A stretch of 64,000 nt of DNA, from assembly GCA_000720375.1 (NCBI GenBank), contig JOAA01000025.1, forward strand, positions 62,001 to 126,000, written 5' to 3'. A program made the translations under genes and the position numbers. This document shows positions 55,342-64,000 of this stretch, one piece after another. Source of the stretch: Rhodococcus rhodnii (GTDB lineage Bacteria > Actinomycetota > Actinomycetes > Mycobacteriales > Pseudonocardiaceae). Below the pieces are notes generated by a model that saw nothing but the letters and a program-made list of their open reading frames with translations, ran no database searches and was not told where the DNA came from. Position 1 is the stretch's first letter. Each line of letters starts with the position of its first letter.

Positions 55342-58300
55342 ATGGCCGACCAGCGAACCGAAGTCCTAAAGGAGCTGTACAAGCTAGTAGGGCTCGGATA
55401 CGAGCGAGTGGCCCGTCACGGCCCGCTGAGCAAATCCTCGGTGGGCAACTTGCTCAAAGATGCTTCGAAGGCCAGGGACGACACCATCAACGCGTTCATC
55501 GACGCATGCCTGGCTGCCGCAAATAAGAGAGGCATCGACCTGCCTGAAGGGAAGGGCAACTCCCGCTACTGGCGGGATCGTATCGACGCGGTAACTCCCG
55601 ACCCCGACGTTGCGCCAGGTGAGGAGTGGGCCAATGTGGTCCTGGAGCACCGCGTCTGGGATCACGTAGAGGTCCGGGACCCGTTCCTCGATCACGCGGT
55701 GGCGATCGCTCGCGAGCTGTTCAGCCTGCGCGGTGAGACACATCCAGACGACCCATGGCGGGACGCTGACTTCCTCCGCCGCTTCACCGAGAATCTCGCC
55801 GGTCTGGTCACGATGCCGCTGACCGGCGCGGAAGCCGCGCTGTTGACCCTAGTCCCGCTTGCCTACAAAGCCGACACGACCCGCCAGGCTGAGCTGATGC
55901 AGGACGTGGACCCCACCAATCTCGATCAGACTGGCCGACCTGAACGCGCGGGTTACGAAGGTTTCCTGGGTCAGGAGGCCAACCAGCGCCTGGTGGACCG
56001 CGCCAGAGAAAGAGAACTTCCGGACCGCCGCCCGGCACCGATGGAGATCGGCTGGTGGCTGTACCACCAGTGGCTCGCCTCCGCGTCCCGTGCCGTGGGC
56101 GGCAGTATTTTCGAAGCTTTGGCGGAGCGGCCACAGATCAGCAAGGACCGTGTGCGCGTCGACCTCGTCACCATCCTGGCCAAGCTCGCGCGCGTACTGC
56201 ACCGGCCTGCCGACGAGTTACGCACCCCGGACCGTCTGGGCTTGAAGGCCACTAGGAACAGGTTCAGCTTGTCTGCCCAGCCGGTGGAGGTGCGCGAGCA
56301 ACTGATCGGCTTGATGGCCGCATTGGGGCACGCACTGGCGATAGAACCGACTGCGTTGCCCAGGATGGTCGTGGAACACCTCGGCATCCCCGGCGCGGTC
56401 GACCTGTCGCAACTGATGACCACGCTCGCCAACACCGACTGGAACGGCGAGCCGCCGGTACTGCGGCTGCACGCGTCATGCCACCACGAAGCAGTGTTGG
56501 AGGCACTGAAGGAACAGGTCGTCTACGTCGACGCCGTGCTGGGAGCGATCCATACCACCGACGCCCTCGCTTCGCTGAGAACGCTACTGCACTCGCGCGC
56601 ATCTGCCGAGGGAGTCCAACCCGCTGAGGGTACTTTCGCCACTCCTGTCGACCGGTTCCGACTCGACGAGGAGCGCATCCGCGAGCTGCTGATGGGGACA
56701 CAGCTTTACCGTGACCCGTCATTGGCGATCCGGGAGCTGTACCAGAACGCCTTGGACGCGTGTAGATATCGTGCCGCCAGGCATGAGTACCTGGCCAACC
56801 GTTACGGCGCCCCACAGGACTACCGCGGGACGATCGAGTTCGAGCAAGGAATCGAGAACGACCGTTACTTCCTTGAGTGCAGGGACAACGGCATCGGCAT
56901 GGGCGAAGGCGAGTTTCGTGGCGCCTTCTCCAAAGCAGGGGTCAAGTTCACTGACCGAACCGAGTTCCACGAGGAACAGGCGGAGTGGCGCGAGTACGGC
57001 GTGCGGCTCTATCCCAACAGCCGCTTCGGCATTGGAGTCCTGAGCTACTTCATGCTCGCCGACGAGATCGAGGTGACCACCTGCCGAATGCCTCGCGATC
57101 GCGAGCCACCGGAACCCGAACTAAAGGTCACTATCGCCGGACCCGGCCATTTCTTCCGCATCACCAGGCAGCACACCGCGATCAGCCGGCCAGGCACCCG
57201 CATCAGGCTCTACTTATCTGACGGCGCCAAGGCACCGTCATGCGTGGAAGTCCTACGGCGGTTACTCGGTATCGCAGAGTTCACCACGACAGCGCAGCAC
57301 TTCAGGGGGGAGCCCGAGCGGTGGGAGGTCGGCGTTTTGAACACCCGCCAGCGCTTGTCACAGGGCGATGAGGGGATCGACGTCAGTGGCAATCTGGTCA
57401 CCAACGAGGACGGCGATGTCAGCTGGTGTGAGCACGGTGGTGCACTGCTCGTTGACGGTATCTATGTACGGGCGGGTAAACAGCGCGGCGTGCTGGCAGA
57501 TCCGAACGACAACGGCGATATCCGCGGAGTCGTTATCAATCTCAGAGGCGATAAGGCACCGAAGCTGTCAGTCGATCGCACTCTGGTGCTCGAGGACGTG
57601 TCAGGCCGCGTTGAACGAATGGTACGGGCTGCGACATCGAACCTGATCCGCACCAAGCCGTCCTTCCTTTGCTTTGAGTGGCTAGCGGATGTGGCGTTGT
57701 CCAGTCCAACGGTCGCGGACATGGTCACCGAGGCGATGTGTCAAGCGAGTGCACAGCTCCGGCACAGTCAAGACGAGACCTATGACATCTCGTCAACGGG
57801 TCATTTCGCCACCGATCCGGAACTGTTCACCCCAAACCGCAATCGGAATCGCGGCTGGTTTCCCCGATCTGCCCGCAGCGTCACGCGTGTGAAAGTGGGG
57901 CCGCTTGACGTGTCTCGTTTGCCAGACCACATCACACTGTGGCGTGTACTCGCTCACCACACCGAGAGAATTATCAGTGAGCTGGCGGACCTCGTTCCCG
58001 ACAAACCGCTACGGCGGGACGTACTCACTGCACGGGCGACGGATGCGGTACTGCTGGCCAACAATGTCAGTTGGTCGAAAGATGACCGGTTGGGCCGCGA
58101 GGCTCCGATACCACCTGGCCATATCCTGTGGTTGGCACTCAACACATCCATGAGTCCACGGGAGGTCGCAGAACGAGCCGTCAGACTCGGCGCGACACAG
58201 CTCGACCCGCAAACATTCGCACCGGACAAGGAACGACTCGCCGCCGATCTTCCATTGCTCAGCAAGCATCTGAACGGAAAGCCCGACTGGCTCACCACCG

Positions 58301-59409
58301 ACCATCCGCTCGATCTGAAGCACATCGTCGATTCCCACCTCAGGTTGCACCTGACGTTTCAGGACATCGTGACCAGGCTGGCGTCCTTCGGCTTCACCGT
58401 TCCCCGCACGGAACAGTTCGCCGATCGTCTCGCGCGTACCGACCTCAGGCTGATCAACCACGACCTCACCCACCATGGATCCTGGCTGGACCTGGCCGAG
58501 AAGGTATCCGCGCTGCACGTGATCAAGGCAGCGACCACGCTGGACATCGACGCGGCCGAAATCGTCTGTCAACTCCAGGCATTAGGATTCGACGTGGACC
58601 AGCCGACTCAGCTGGTTCAAGAGCCGACCGCGGAGGATCTGGTGCTTTTCAGCGCCGGGGTGAACGGAAAAGGTCCCTGGCTGGATCGAAGGCGTCCGGT
58701 GCCAGCCTCTCATCTGATTCGTGTGTCGGCGGAACTGGGCATTGGTCCACGGGAAGTCGGGCAACGGTTGAGTGCATGCGGCTTTATCGTGCGTAAGCTT
58801 GACAGCCTTCCGGAAAAGGCTGCCGATAAAGACGTCGAGCTGCTCAGGGATTTCGACGACGAGGAGCCACTGACCCAGGCGCACTTGACCTACGAGGGTC
58901 GGCAAATCGGATACAGCCCACGCGACGTCGCAAAGTGTCTGGCTCGGTACGGATACGACATTCGTCCTGGCGATTACGGAGTGAACTATCTCTCGCCGAT
59001 CGACCTTAAGCTTGCCAGCAGGGATTTTGATGGTATACATCCCTGGCGATCCGCCAACTCCCTGGCGGATGCGGGCTATCTCATCCAAGCGTTTCTCGAG
59101 ACGGGGTTAAGCCCCCGCGACGTGGTGGATCGCCTGGCGCGACAACAGCTCGACGCGGGCGTTGCCGAGAATGTGCCCGAACCAGGCGGAGCCGACATGC
59201 GGTTGCTTGACTGGGCTACCGGTGGTGACTGGTCCAACGTCACCAAGCCCGTTAATCTGCAACAGCTGATCACCGCGTCCATCCATGCCGGATTGACTCT
59301 GCAAGCGGTTGCGCAGCGACTACGCGCCCTGGGCCTTAACGTACCTGACCTGGCGGAAACCGTGCGGAACGCCTATGTCCGAGTGCCTTGGCGTGGCCGA
59401 CAGACCTGA
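55342..59409 (+). CDS. HTH / HSP90-like GHKL ATPase / tandem-repeat conflict-system protein
   Basis: The 1355-residue protein is read in domains. Residues 1-70: HTH-like (ERVARHGPLSKSSVGNLL). About 95-300: helical region (VRDPFLDHAVAIARELFSL, TGAEAALLTLVPL) resembling the inactive-HD 'iHD-CE' domain of actinobacterial conflict proteins. About 450-760: HSP90-type GHKL ATPase with N-box RELYQNALDA (N469, D472), DNGIGM (D515-M520), SRFGIGVLSYF (561-570) and PGTR (617-620). About 901-1340: seven ~64-residue repeats. GGAGAG before the ATG at 55342 fixes the start. No signal peptide. From family knowledge (HSP90/wHTH conflict systems described by Aravind's group) it is a likely antiphage or self-regulated effector-control protein; the activity is not shown. 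Confidence 0.8.
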   Translation: MADQRTEVLKELYKLVGLGYERVARHGPLSKSSVGNLLKDASKARDDTINAFIDACLAAANKRGIDLPEGKGNSRYWRDRIDAVTPDPDVAPGEEWANVVLEHRVWDHVEVRDPFLDHAVAIARELFSLRGETHPDDPWRDADFLRRFTENLAGLVTMPLTGAEAALLTLVPLAYKADTTRQAELMQDVDPTNLDQTGRPERAGYEGFLGQEANQRLVDRARERELPDRRPAPMEIGWWLYHQWLASASRAVGGSIFEALAERPQISKDRVRVDLVTILAKLARVLHRPADELRTPDRLGLKATRNRFSLSAQPVEVREQLIGLMAALGHALAIEPTALPRMVVEHLGIPGAVDLSQLMTTLANTDWNGEPPVLRLHASCHHEAVLEALKEQVVYVDAVLGAIHTTDALASLRTLLHSRASAEGVQPAEGTFATPVDRFRLDEERIRELLMGTQLYRDPSLAIRELYQNALDACRYRAARHEYLANRYGAPQDYRGTIEFEQGIENDRYFLECRDNGIGMGEGEFRGAFSKAGVKFTDRTEFHEEQAEWREYGVRLYPNSRFGIGVLSYFMLADEIEVTTCRMPRDREPPEPELKVTIAGPGHFFRITRQHTAISRPGTRIRLYLSDGAKAPSCVEVLRRLLGIAEFTTTAQHFRGEPERWEVGVLNTRQRLSQGDEGIDVSGNLVTNEDGDVSWCEHGGALLVDGIYVRAGKQRGVLADPNDNGDIRGVVINLRGDKAPKLSVDRTLVLEDVSGRVERMVRAATSNLIRTKPSFLCFEWLADVALSSPTVADMVTEAMCQASAQLRHSQDETYDISSTGHFATDPELFTPNRNRNRGWFPRSARSVTRVKVGPLDVSRLPDHITLWRVLAHHTERIISELADLVPDKPLRRDVLTARATDAVLLANNVSWSKDDRLGREAPIPPGHILWLALNTSMSPREVAERAVRLGATQLDPQTFAPDKERLAADLPLLSKHLNGKPDWLTTDHPLDLKHIVDSHLRLHLTFQDIVTRLASFGFTVPRTEQFADRLARTDLRLINHDLTHHGSWLDLAEKVSALHVIKAATTLDIDAAEIVCQLQALGFDVDQPTQLVQEPTAEDLVLFSAGVNGKGPWLDRRRPVPASHLIRVSAELGIGPREVGQRLSACGFIVRKLDSLPEKAADKDVELLRDFDDEEPLTQAHLTYEGRQIGYSPRDVAKCLARYGYDIRPGDYGVNYLSPIDLKLASRDFDGIHPWRSANSLADAGYLIQAFLETGLSPRDVVDRLARQQLDAGVAENVPEPGGADMRLLDWATGGDWSNVTKPVNLQQLITASIHAGLTLQAVAQRLRALGLNVPDLAETVRNAYVRVPWRGRQT
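58042..59360 (+). repeat. Seven in-frame ~64-residue protein repeats
   Basis: Each unit has D-x-x-L near its start, a Trp or hydrophobic pair, H/Q-L-I, then L-x-h-(S/T)-P-R-(E/D)-V-x-x-R-L-x-x-x-G-h-x-V. Cores: MSPREVAERAVRLGA, LTFQDIVTRLASFGF, IDAAEIVCQLQALGF, IGPREVGQRLSACGF, YSPRDVAKCLARYGY, LSPRDVVDRLARQQL, LTLQAVAQRLRALGL. They start near residues 937, 1003, 1070, 1134, 1191, 1256 and 1319, and look like small winged-helix units. Confidence 0.85.
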
Positions 59410-59736
59410 GTGTCACCAAACCCATACGGCGTTCATGGCAGTTCCTTGGCGGCGCCGGTCCCTTCGCTGTCGTCCATGTGGCTTAGGCCATGAGCTACGC
59501 ATGAGAAGGGCCACAGGCATGAACCCCTCCGATCGCACTCCTGGCCGCCGCCGTCAACCGCACCGGTTTGGGCTGCCCGCTCGCCCCAGTGGTGAACGCG
59601 AGCTACCACCTGCCGGATCTCGTTGAGCCACAGCACCGACGAACGTTAGAGAACGTCCCAACTTGTGCACACACAGCAACTCGGCCGCAGCGGTGGAATG
59701 GATCAGCGGCCAGTCAGAGAAGCGACACACCGTGCG
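59410..59736. other. Convergent gap between the HSP90-like and protease genes
   Basis: 327 bp with no convincing gene. A minus-strand frame (59433-59636) is low in coding character. No clear terminator stem is seen. Confidence 0.5.
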
Positions 59737-62079
59737 CTAGCCTCGGATTCGAATGCGCGCAGGCACCCTGACCTGGTGGGTCAGGAGCTGATGGAGATCC
59801 GCCTCTACCAGGCTCTGATCTTCGAGGGTGACTGTCAACGCGTACGACTGCTCTTGATAGTTCGTGACATTCCTGGCCCAGGTGGCGGCCCGGTGAGTGA
59901 CTGCCACGTAGAAGATCTCGTCATCGTTGATGAACGAGTTTCGTGCCGTCCACCGGCGGACCTGCAACGTGCTGCTAGCCACCACACTGCTCCCGGGGTC
60001 CAGTGGCGGACGCCGTCTGCGGTCGTTGATGAACTCCTGCGGATTGTCCGGGTCTTGGCGGCTCAGCATTTCCTGTAGCTCGTCCGGATCAATGTTGCGG
60101 TACAGGTCGACCTGCATGGTGGCGGCCAGGTACTCGCGACGCTGGCGTCGCACCGGAGGATCGAACGCCAGTGCCACGGTGATGGTGCGTTCACCTCCGC
60201 TTCCCCGACGGAACACTTCAGGCACAGGGACTGGATGAATGCTGACGGTGTCAACCTTCATCGCACCGTCGTAAGTCATGGTGGTTCGCTGGCGTCCACT
60301 GGTGATAGCACGACCGCTGTCGGGGCGGCCAAGCCCGAAACGGGCGGCTCGGCGATGATCCTGCTGAGTGTCGACAGCCGTAGCGGGCAACTTCGCGCTA
60401 ATGGCCACGAGCGCCCGGATCAAGTTGGACGATGCATCCGGGTACGCGTGAAGGACGTCCGCTGCGATACGAGCGACGGCCGGCGCGGCGTAGCTCGTAC
60501 CATTGCACGCTTGGAACAGCTGGCCCGTGTCGGGATTGATCGCCGTGCTAACCATGCTGGCGCCAAGCTCGTTCGGCGACACCACCTTGGAGTCGTTGAC
60601 CACGACATTGCCGCCGTAGTGCACGACTTCCGGCTTGTTCCGCCGTTTCGAGTTGGTACCGATGCCTGGACCGGTACGGCTGAACGGCGATGGTTGATCG
60701 ACACCCGCGACGGCCTGCCAACCGAAACGGTTGGGTAGCTCCGCTACTCCCTCACTGAGGGCCAGCGATCCGACGGTCAGTGCCAAAGCAGCGGGCGCGG
60801 GTTCAGCCAGCCGATGCTCACTGCTGTCCAAATAGGCCGGATAGTCGTCGGCGACGTGATGGCCACTGGGCGTGCGAGCTGTCATCGCGTGGATAGCGGT
60901 GTTGCCGGTGGGCACTACAACGACGATCTTAAGTTCGCGGATGAGATCGTCGATGACTTCGGTCAATGCACCGAGATGGACATCGTTGTACGGTTCGTCG
61001 TAGCCGATCGACAGGTTGAAGATCTTCACCCCGTAGGTGCTGTGCAGATGACGGATTCCCTGCTCAACCAGTTCGTGCGGAAAGGCGCTCTGGACGAACC
61101 GGGGCGCGCCGCGTAGGTTTCCCGGCTGGGGTTCGAGGATTCGTGCTACTCGAACTGTGCCGTAGGCGGTGATCGGCTCGCCGTCTCGTAGTTCCTCATG
61201 TAGGTCCGGCAGAAGAACGCGGCCGACGACCTCGCTGCCATGGTCGCCAGGTTGTTGCCAGCCATACTCGGGTGGCCCCATAGGGTCGACAGACTCCACA
61301 AGTCCGGCAAGCAAAGGATGCTCGGTGGCTGGTGCGTCGTCGAGCACGCCGACGGTGGCCGAGGGCAGGCTCGTACGGATCAGGTCGGTCGCTCCGAGGG
61401 TGCGCCAGTCTCGGAAGTCCATGAACGGCACAGGTGGGGTGCGAACCTGCTCGATCACACTGGTGTCCAGCAGATCGTCAAGGCTAGCCTGCGTCACGCG
61501 AGCCCGGATCAGAGTGCGCCGTGGGCTGAGAGACCGCAGTTGAACGTCGCCAGCGCTGTGAGCCAGGACCTGTTCGACGACGCCGACTCGTCGCTGCGCC
61601 TCGGCACGATCGGGCGATGGCCAGATGGTGATGTCGACCAGAAACGGCTCCTCAGCTGGTGGTGGCGTCAGTCCTGGGCCGCGCCGGTCGACTGGGCCGT
61701 ACGGCTCGATGTCGTCAATCAGATCAAGCAGTGAAGACAGAGATCCCGTCGTCCTGTAGTCACGCAACGCCGCAGCCAACTCCGCGCCACCATCGTCACT
61801 GAGGACGAAGTACGTGTAGTCAGTGGTCTCGCCCAGGAGATGCAAGCCCCGGCCTTCAAGAGCGCTGTCCTGTGGGCGGCCCACGGCGCGGAGTTTGAAC
61901 ACCAATGCGGGATCGACTCCGCGGTCAAGTCGTCGTGGTGCCGCGACAACCTGCTGAAGTTCATTCTCCAGGTGGGCGCCGTGCTCGGACCGGTTCCGGC
62001 TTGTTGGCACTCCTCCACCGCCGCCTGCACGCCGGGACTCAGCCGTGCGCGGGTCCGGGAGGAGTAGATGGGGTGGCAT
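59737..62079 (-). CDS. ietS: Cytosolic subtilisin-like S8 protease, IetS type
   Basis: The 780-residue protein starts MPPHLLLPDPRTAESRR with a Gly-rich turn and NRSEHGAHLENELQQ, the N-terminal pattern of IetS-like subtilases, followed by a helical region. The S8 triad is D247 (VGVLDDAP), H280 (GDHGSEVVG) and S529 (NGTSYAAP), with VVPTGN as the oxyanion region. No signal peptide or prodomain is visible. It starts 24 bp after the AAA gene on the same strand. IetA/IetS pairs are an established antiphage and plasmid-stability module. Confidence 0.88.
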   Translation of the reverse strand: MPPHLLLPDPRTAESRRAGGGGGVPTSRNRSEHGAHLENELQQVVAAPRRLDRGVDPALVFKLRAVGRPQDSALEGRGLHLLGETTDYTYFVLSDDGGAELAAALRDYRTTGSLSSLLDLIDDIEPYGPVDRRGPGLTPPPAEEPFLVDITIWPSPDRAEAQRRVGVVEQVLAHSAGDVQLRSLSPRRTLIRARVTQASLDDLLDTSVIEQVRTPPVPFMDFRDWRTLGATDLIRTSLPSATVGVLDDAPATEHPLLAGLVESVDPMGPPEYGWQQPGDHGSEVVGRVLLPDLHEELRDGEPITAYGTVRVARILEPQPGNLRGAPRFVQSAFPHELVEQGIRHLHSTYGVKIFNLSIGYDEPYNDVHLGALTEVIDDLIRELKIVVVVPTGNTAIHAMTARTPSGHHVADDYPAYLDSSEHRLAEPAPAALALTVGSLALSEGVAELPNRFGWQAVAGVDQPSPFSRTGPGIGTNSKRRNKPEVVHYGGNVVVNDSKVVSPNELGASMVSTAINPDTGQLFQACNGTSYAAPAVARIAADVLHAYPDASSNLIRALVAISAKLPATAVDTQQDHRRAARFGLGRPDSGRAITSGRQRTTMTYDGAMKVDTVSIHPVPVPEVFRRGSGGERTITVALAFDPPVRRQRREYLAATMQVDLYRNIDPDELQEMLSRQDPDNPQEFINDRRRRPPLDPGSSVVASSTLQVRRWTARNSFINDDEIFYVAVTHRAATWARNVTNYQEQSYALTVTLEDQSLVEADLHQLLTHQVRVPARIRIRG

Positions 62080-62103
62080 CTGAGGCAGCTCCTGCTACGT
62101 GCT

Positions 62104-63075
62104 CTACCAGGGTCGTGCTGTGACGGCCTTCACCGCATCGTCGATATCGGCGGGCAGGATCTCTTTGTCACCACGTAGCAGCGCCGTTCTTCGGGCGTCC
62201 GCAGCCACCTTCTCGACAGCGGCGTGAGGCAGTCCTTTCAGGGCGGCTGCCGTCTTGTCAATATCCACCCCACGGTGGGGCACTGGACGAAGCCGCAACC
62301 GAAGCAGCCTGCGTAGTTCGTGGACGGTGGGTAGACGAAACATGACCACTTCGTCGAAACGACGCCACAAGGCACTGTCAAGCAGGCCAGAGTGGTTCGT
62401 GGCGGCCAGAAGCAGACTCGGGCCCCGATATGTATCGATCATCTGCAGGAACGCGGTGATAACCCGCTTCATCTCACCGTGCTCACTAGCGTCGTCCCGG
62501 GAACGACCGAGCGCGTCGAACTCGTCAAAGAGCACAACGAAGGGAGCTTGATCGGTGTAGTCCAAGACGCGACGCAGGTTACTGGCAGTCTCACCGAGAT
62601 ACGAGGACACGACAGCATCGAGTCGGACAAGCAGGAATGGCCGACCGAGCTCACTGGCGAGCGCCTCTGCCGCCGTTGTTTTCCCGCAACCAGGTGGACC
62701 GCGGAAGAGAAGCCGTTGACGGCGAGGGATCCCTGCCGCGTCCAGGTCACCCCACCGGTGGACCTCGTCGACGATCTGACCGAGGAGAGTGGTTACCTCC
62801 AATGGAAGGACCAAGTCCTCCATCAGCCGATCAGGTGTACGAACCTCCGCCAGTGGCCACTCGCCCTCCCGATCCTTCGGCGGCTCCGGAAGAACGACAG
62901 TCGAGCCCGTGTCGTAAGAGCCGCCAGCGGCGAGCAGTTTCTGCAAGTCACGAGCCAGCGCATGATGCTGCTTGGCCTGCTCCTCCTCGATGATCTCGGA
63001 CGCAGCGCGTCGGAACGCGAGCTCATCGCGCGTATAGAACGCCCGAAACAGCGTCTTGAGGTGTCGGCCAGCCAC
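62104..63075 (-). CDS. ietA: AAA+ ATPase, IetA type
   Basis: The 323-residue protein has a helical N-terminus (LFRAFYTRDELAFRRAASEII), Walker A FRGPPGCGKTTAAEAL, Walker B FVVLFDEFDALGRSR, sensor LLLAATNHSGLLD and arginine-finger region SALWRRFDEV. It is the classical partner of IetS: the ATPase probably holds or releases protease activity. GTG start at 63075. The gap 63076-63444 to the recombinase gene shows no other feature. Confidence 0.88.
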   Translation of the reverse strand: MAGRHLKTLFRAFYTRDELAFRRAASEIIEEEQAKQHHALARDLQKLLAAGGSYDTGSTVVLPEPPKDREGEWPLAEVRTPDRLMEDLVLPLEVTTLLGQIVDEVHRWGDLDAAGIPRRQRLLFRGPPGCGKTTAAEALASELGRPFLLVRLDAVVSSYLGETASNLRRVLDYTDQAPFVVLFDEFDALGRSRDDASEHGEMKRVITAFLQMIDTYRGPSLLLAATNHSGLLDSALWRRFDEVVMFRLPTVHELRRLLRLRLRPVPHRGVDIDKTAAALKGLPHAAVEKVAADARRTALLRGDKEILPADIDDAVKAVTARPW

Positions 63076-63444
63076 AGGGCGATGCTAGCCGTACTGATCC
63101 ATGAACGCCTATTGCAGGGCGAACGCCGCCATCCCACGTTGCGCCGTAGCGGGAGCACCGCGGTCACCTCAGGAACGGGTCGTGGGCGATGTCTGCCGGT
63201 ATTCACAGCTCATCCCCGCGGAAATACCGCTCGTCTGTCCACATGCAACTGTTGTGTGGCGCTATGCGGGCCCTGCACTACAAGTTCCACATCCCGGAGT
63301 CGCGTGAACTATGTAGACAGTTTGAAGCTAGGCGGGTCCCTAAAGCGAAGTCCACAAAGCTCAGTCGGCACACAAACCAGTCACGATTTGGCATCATCGG
63401 GCTTGACCTGCGAAAACGGGCTGATGGCGGCGTACATTCTGATC

Positions 63445-64000
63445 ATGAGTGCCAGCTACCATGGCACGACCGCTGGTGGCCGTGACTCCACCACCCGTGC
63501 GCATCGCCCTCGCGGCAGCATCTCGACGCTACCGAGCGGGTCACTGCGGGTACGGGTCTTCGCGGGGATCGATCCGATCACCCGCCGCCAGCACTACCTG
63601 ACCCAGACCATCCCCCATGGTCCCACTGCGGAACGCCAGGCCGAGGTAGTCCGAGCCCGGCTGGTGACCATGGTGGAGGAACGCCGCCAGCCGCGAACCA
63701 ACGTCACGCTCGGTCACCTGGTGGAGCGGCACGTCGCGACCATGCGCGCCGGCGTCCACACTCGGGGCAGCTACCGTGGCTATCTCCGCAAGCACATCCT
63801 GCCGCTCATCGGCCACCTGCGCGCGGGCACTGTTCCGCCCGAGGCACTGGATGGGTTCTACGCCGAACTCGCTCGCTGCCGCGAGCACTGTGGCACACCT
63901 GCCGCCACGAAGGCCGCCATGTCGTCCGCAACGTCCACAGTGGTCGAAGTTGTCCGCCGGAATACCAAGCGCCACGAGTGCCGGCCGCTGTCGGCCGCGA
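63445..64000 (+). CDS. Tyrosine recombinase/integrase, N-terminal part (truncated by window end)
   Basis: The reading frame is open from ATG 63445 to the window end (185 codons). It has SLRVRVFAGIDPITRRQHYLT, typical of the N-terminal Arm-type DNA-binding domain of actinobacterial phage/ICE integrases, then a SAM-like core-binding domain: HLVERHVATMRAGVHTRGSY and HILPLIGHLRAGTVPPEALD. The catalytic domain lies beyond the window. It supports a mobile origin for the defence genes. Confidence 0.85.
   Translation, partial: MSASYHGTTAGGRDSTTRAHRPRGSISTLPSGSLRVRVFAGIDPITRRQHYLTQTIPHGPTAERQAEVVRARLVTMVEERRQPRTNVTLGHLVERHVATMRAGVHTRGSYRGYLRKHILPLIGHLRAGTVPPEALDGFYAELARCREHCGTPAATKAAMSSATSTVVEVVRRNTKRHECRPLSAA

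Overview
The window is high-GC actinobacterial DNA, most likely from a member of the Pseudonocardiales. Evidence for this: many GTG/TTG starts, an XRE-DUF5753/DUF397 pair, an Asp-type MurA, a PduO-DUF2550-atpC neighbourhood like that of mycobacteria, and the conserved order nrtL-lysA-hom-thrC-thrB-rho-rpmE-prfA-prmC-tsaC-glyA-wecA-atp. No rRNA or CRISPR array was seen; there is one tRNA gene.

Layout. 1-8.1 kb: conserved chromosome with murA, a GntR regulator, a cobalamin adenosyltransferase, an XRE/DUF397 pair, sigK-rskA, DUF2550 and atpC. 8.2-26.1 kb: an accessory block lying between atpC and the rest of the ATP synthase operon. It holds an ECF sigma factor with a membrane partner, a complete PQQ set in the order pqqA-C-D-E-B, a divergent secreted PQQ-type sugar dehydrogenase, a large SARP/AAA regulator, a dehalogenase-like hydrolase and two tandem secreted metzincin proteases. 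26.2-36.5 kb: atpB-E-F-H-A-G-D preceded by atpI, wecA, glyA and tsaC. 36.6-38.0 kb: two inserted plus-strand genes. 38.1-48.7 kb: prmC, prfA, rpmE, rho and the threonine/lysine genes, headed by a catalytically empty ArgS relative. 48.8-53.2 kb: two DUF3105 proteins, DUF305, a ROK repressor with its likely operator, and a cation efflux protein.

From 53.35 kb the character changes: tRNA-Arg(CCG), an intact IS630-type element, and a 1355-residue protein joining an HTH, a probable inactive-HD region, an HSP90-like GHKL ATPase and seven ~64-residue C-terminal repeats. A convergent AAA ATPase / cytosolic subtilase pair of IetAS type and the start of a tyrosine recombinase follow. This looks like a mobile defence or conflict island integrated near the tRNA; its far end lies outside the window.

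How the genes work together: the pqq genes would make PQQ for the divergent dehydrogenase. The atp genes encode F1Fo ATP synthase, with the epsilon subunit now physically separate. lysA-hom-thrC-thrB carry the aspartate-family amino acid branches. In the island, the AAA ATPase probably controls the protease, and the HSP90-like protein is a separate nucleotide-dependent sensor or effector. Several intergenic hairpins share a CGTGAGTG arm and look like a dispersed family of terminator-like palindromes.
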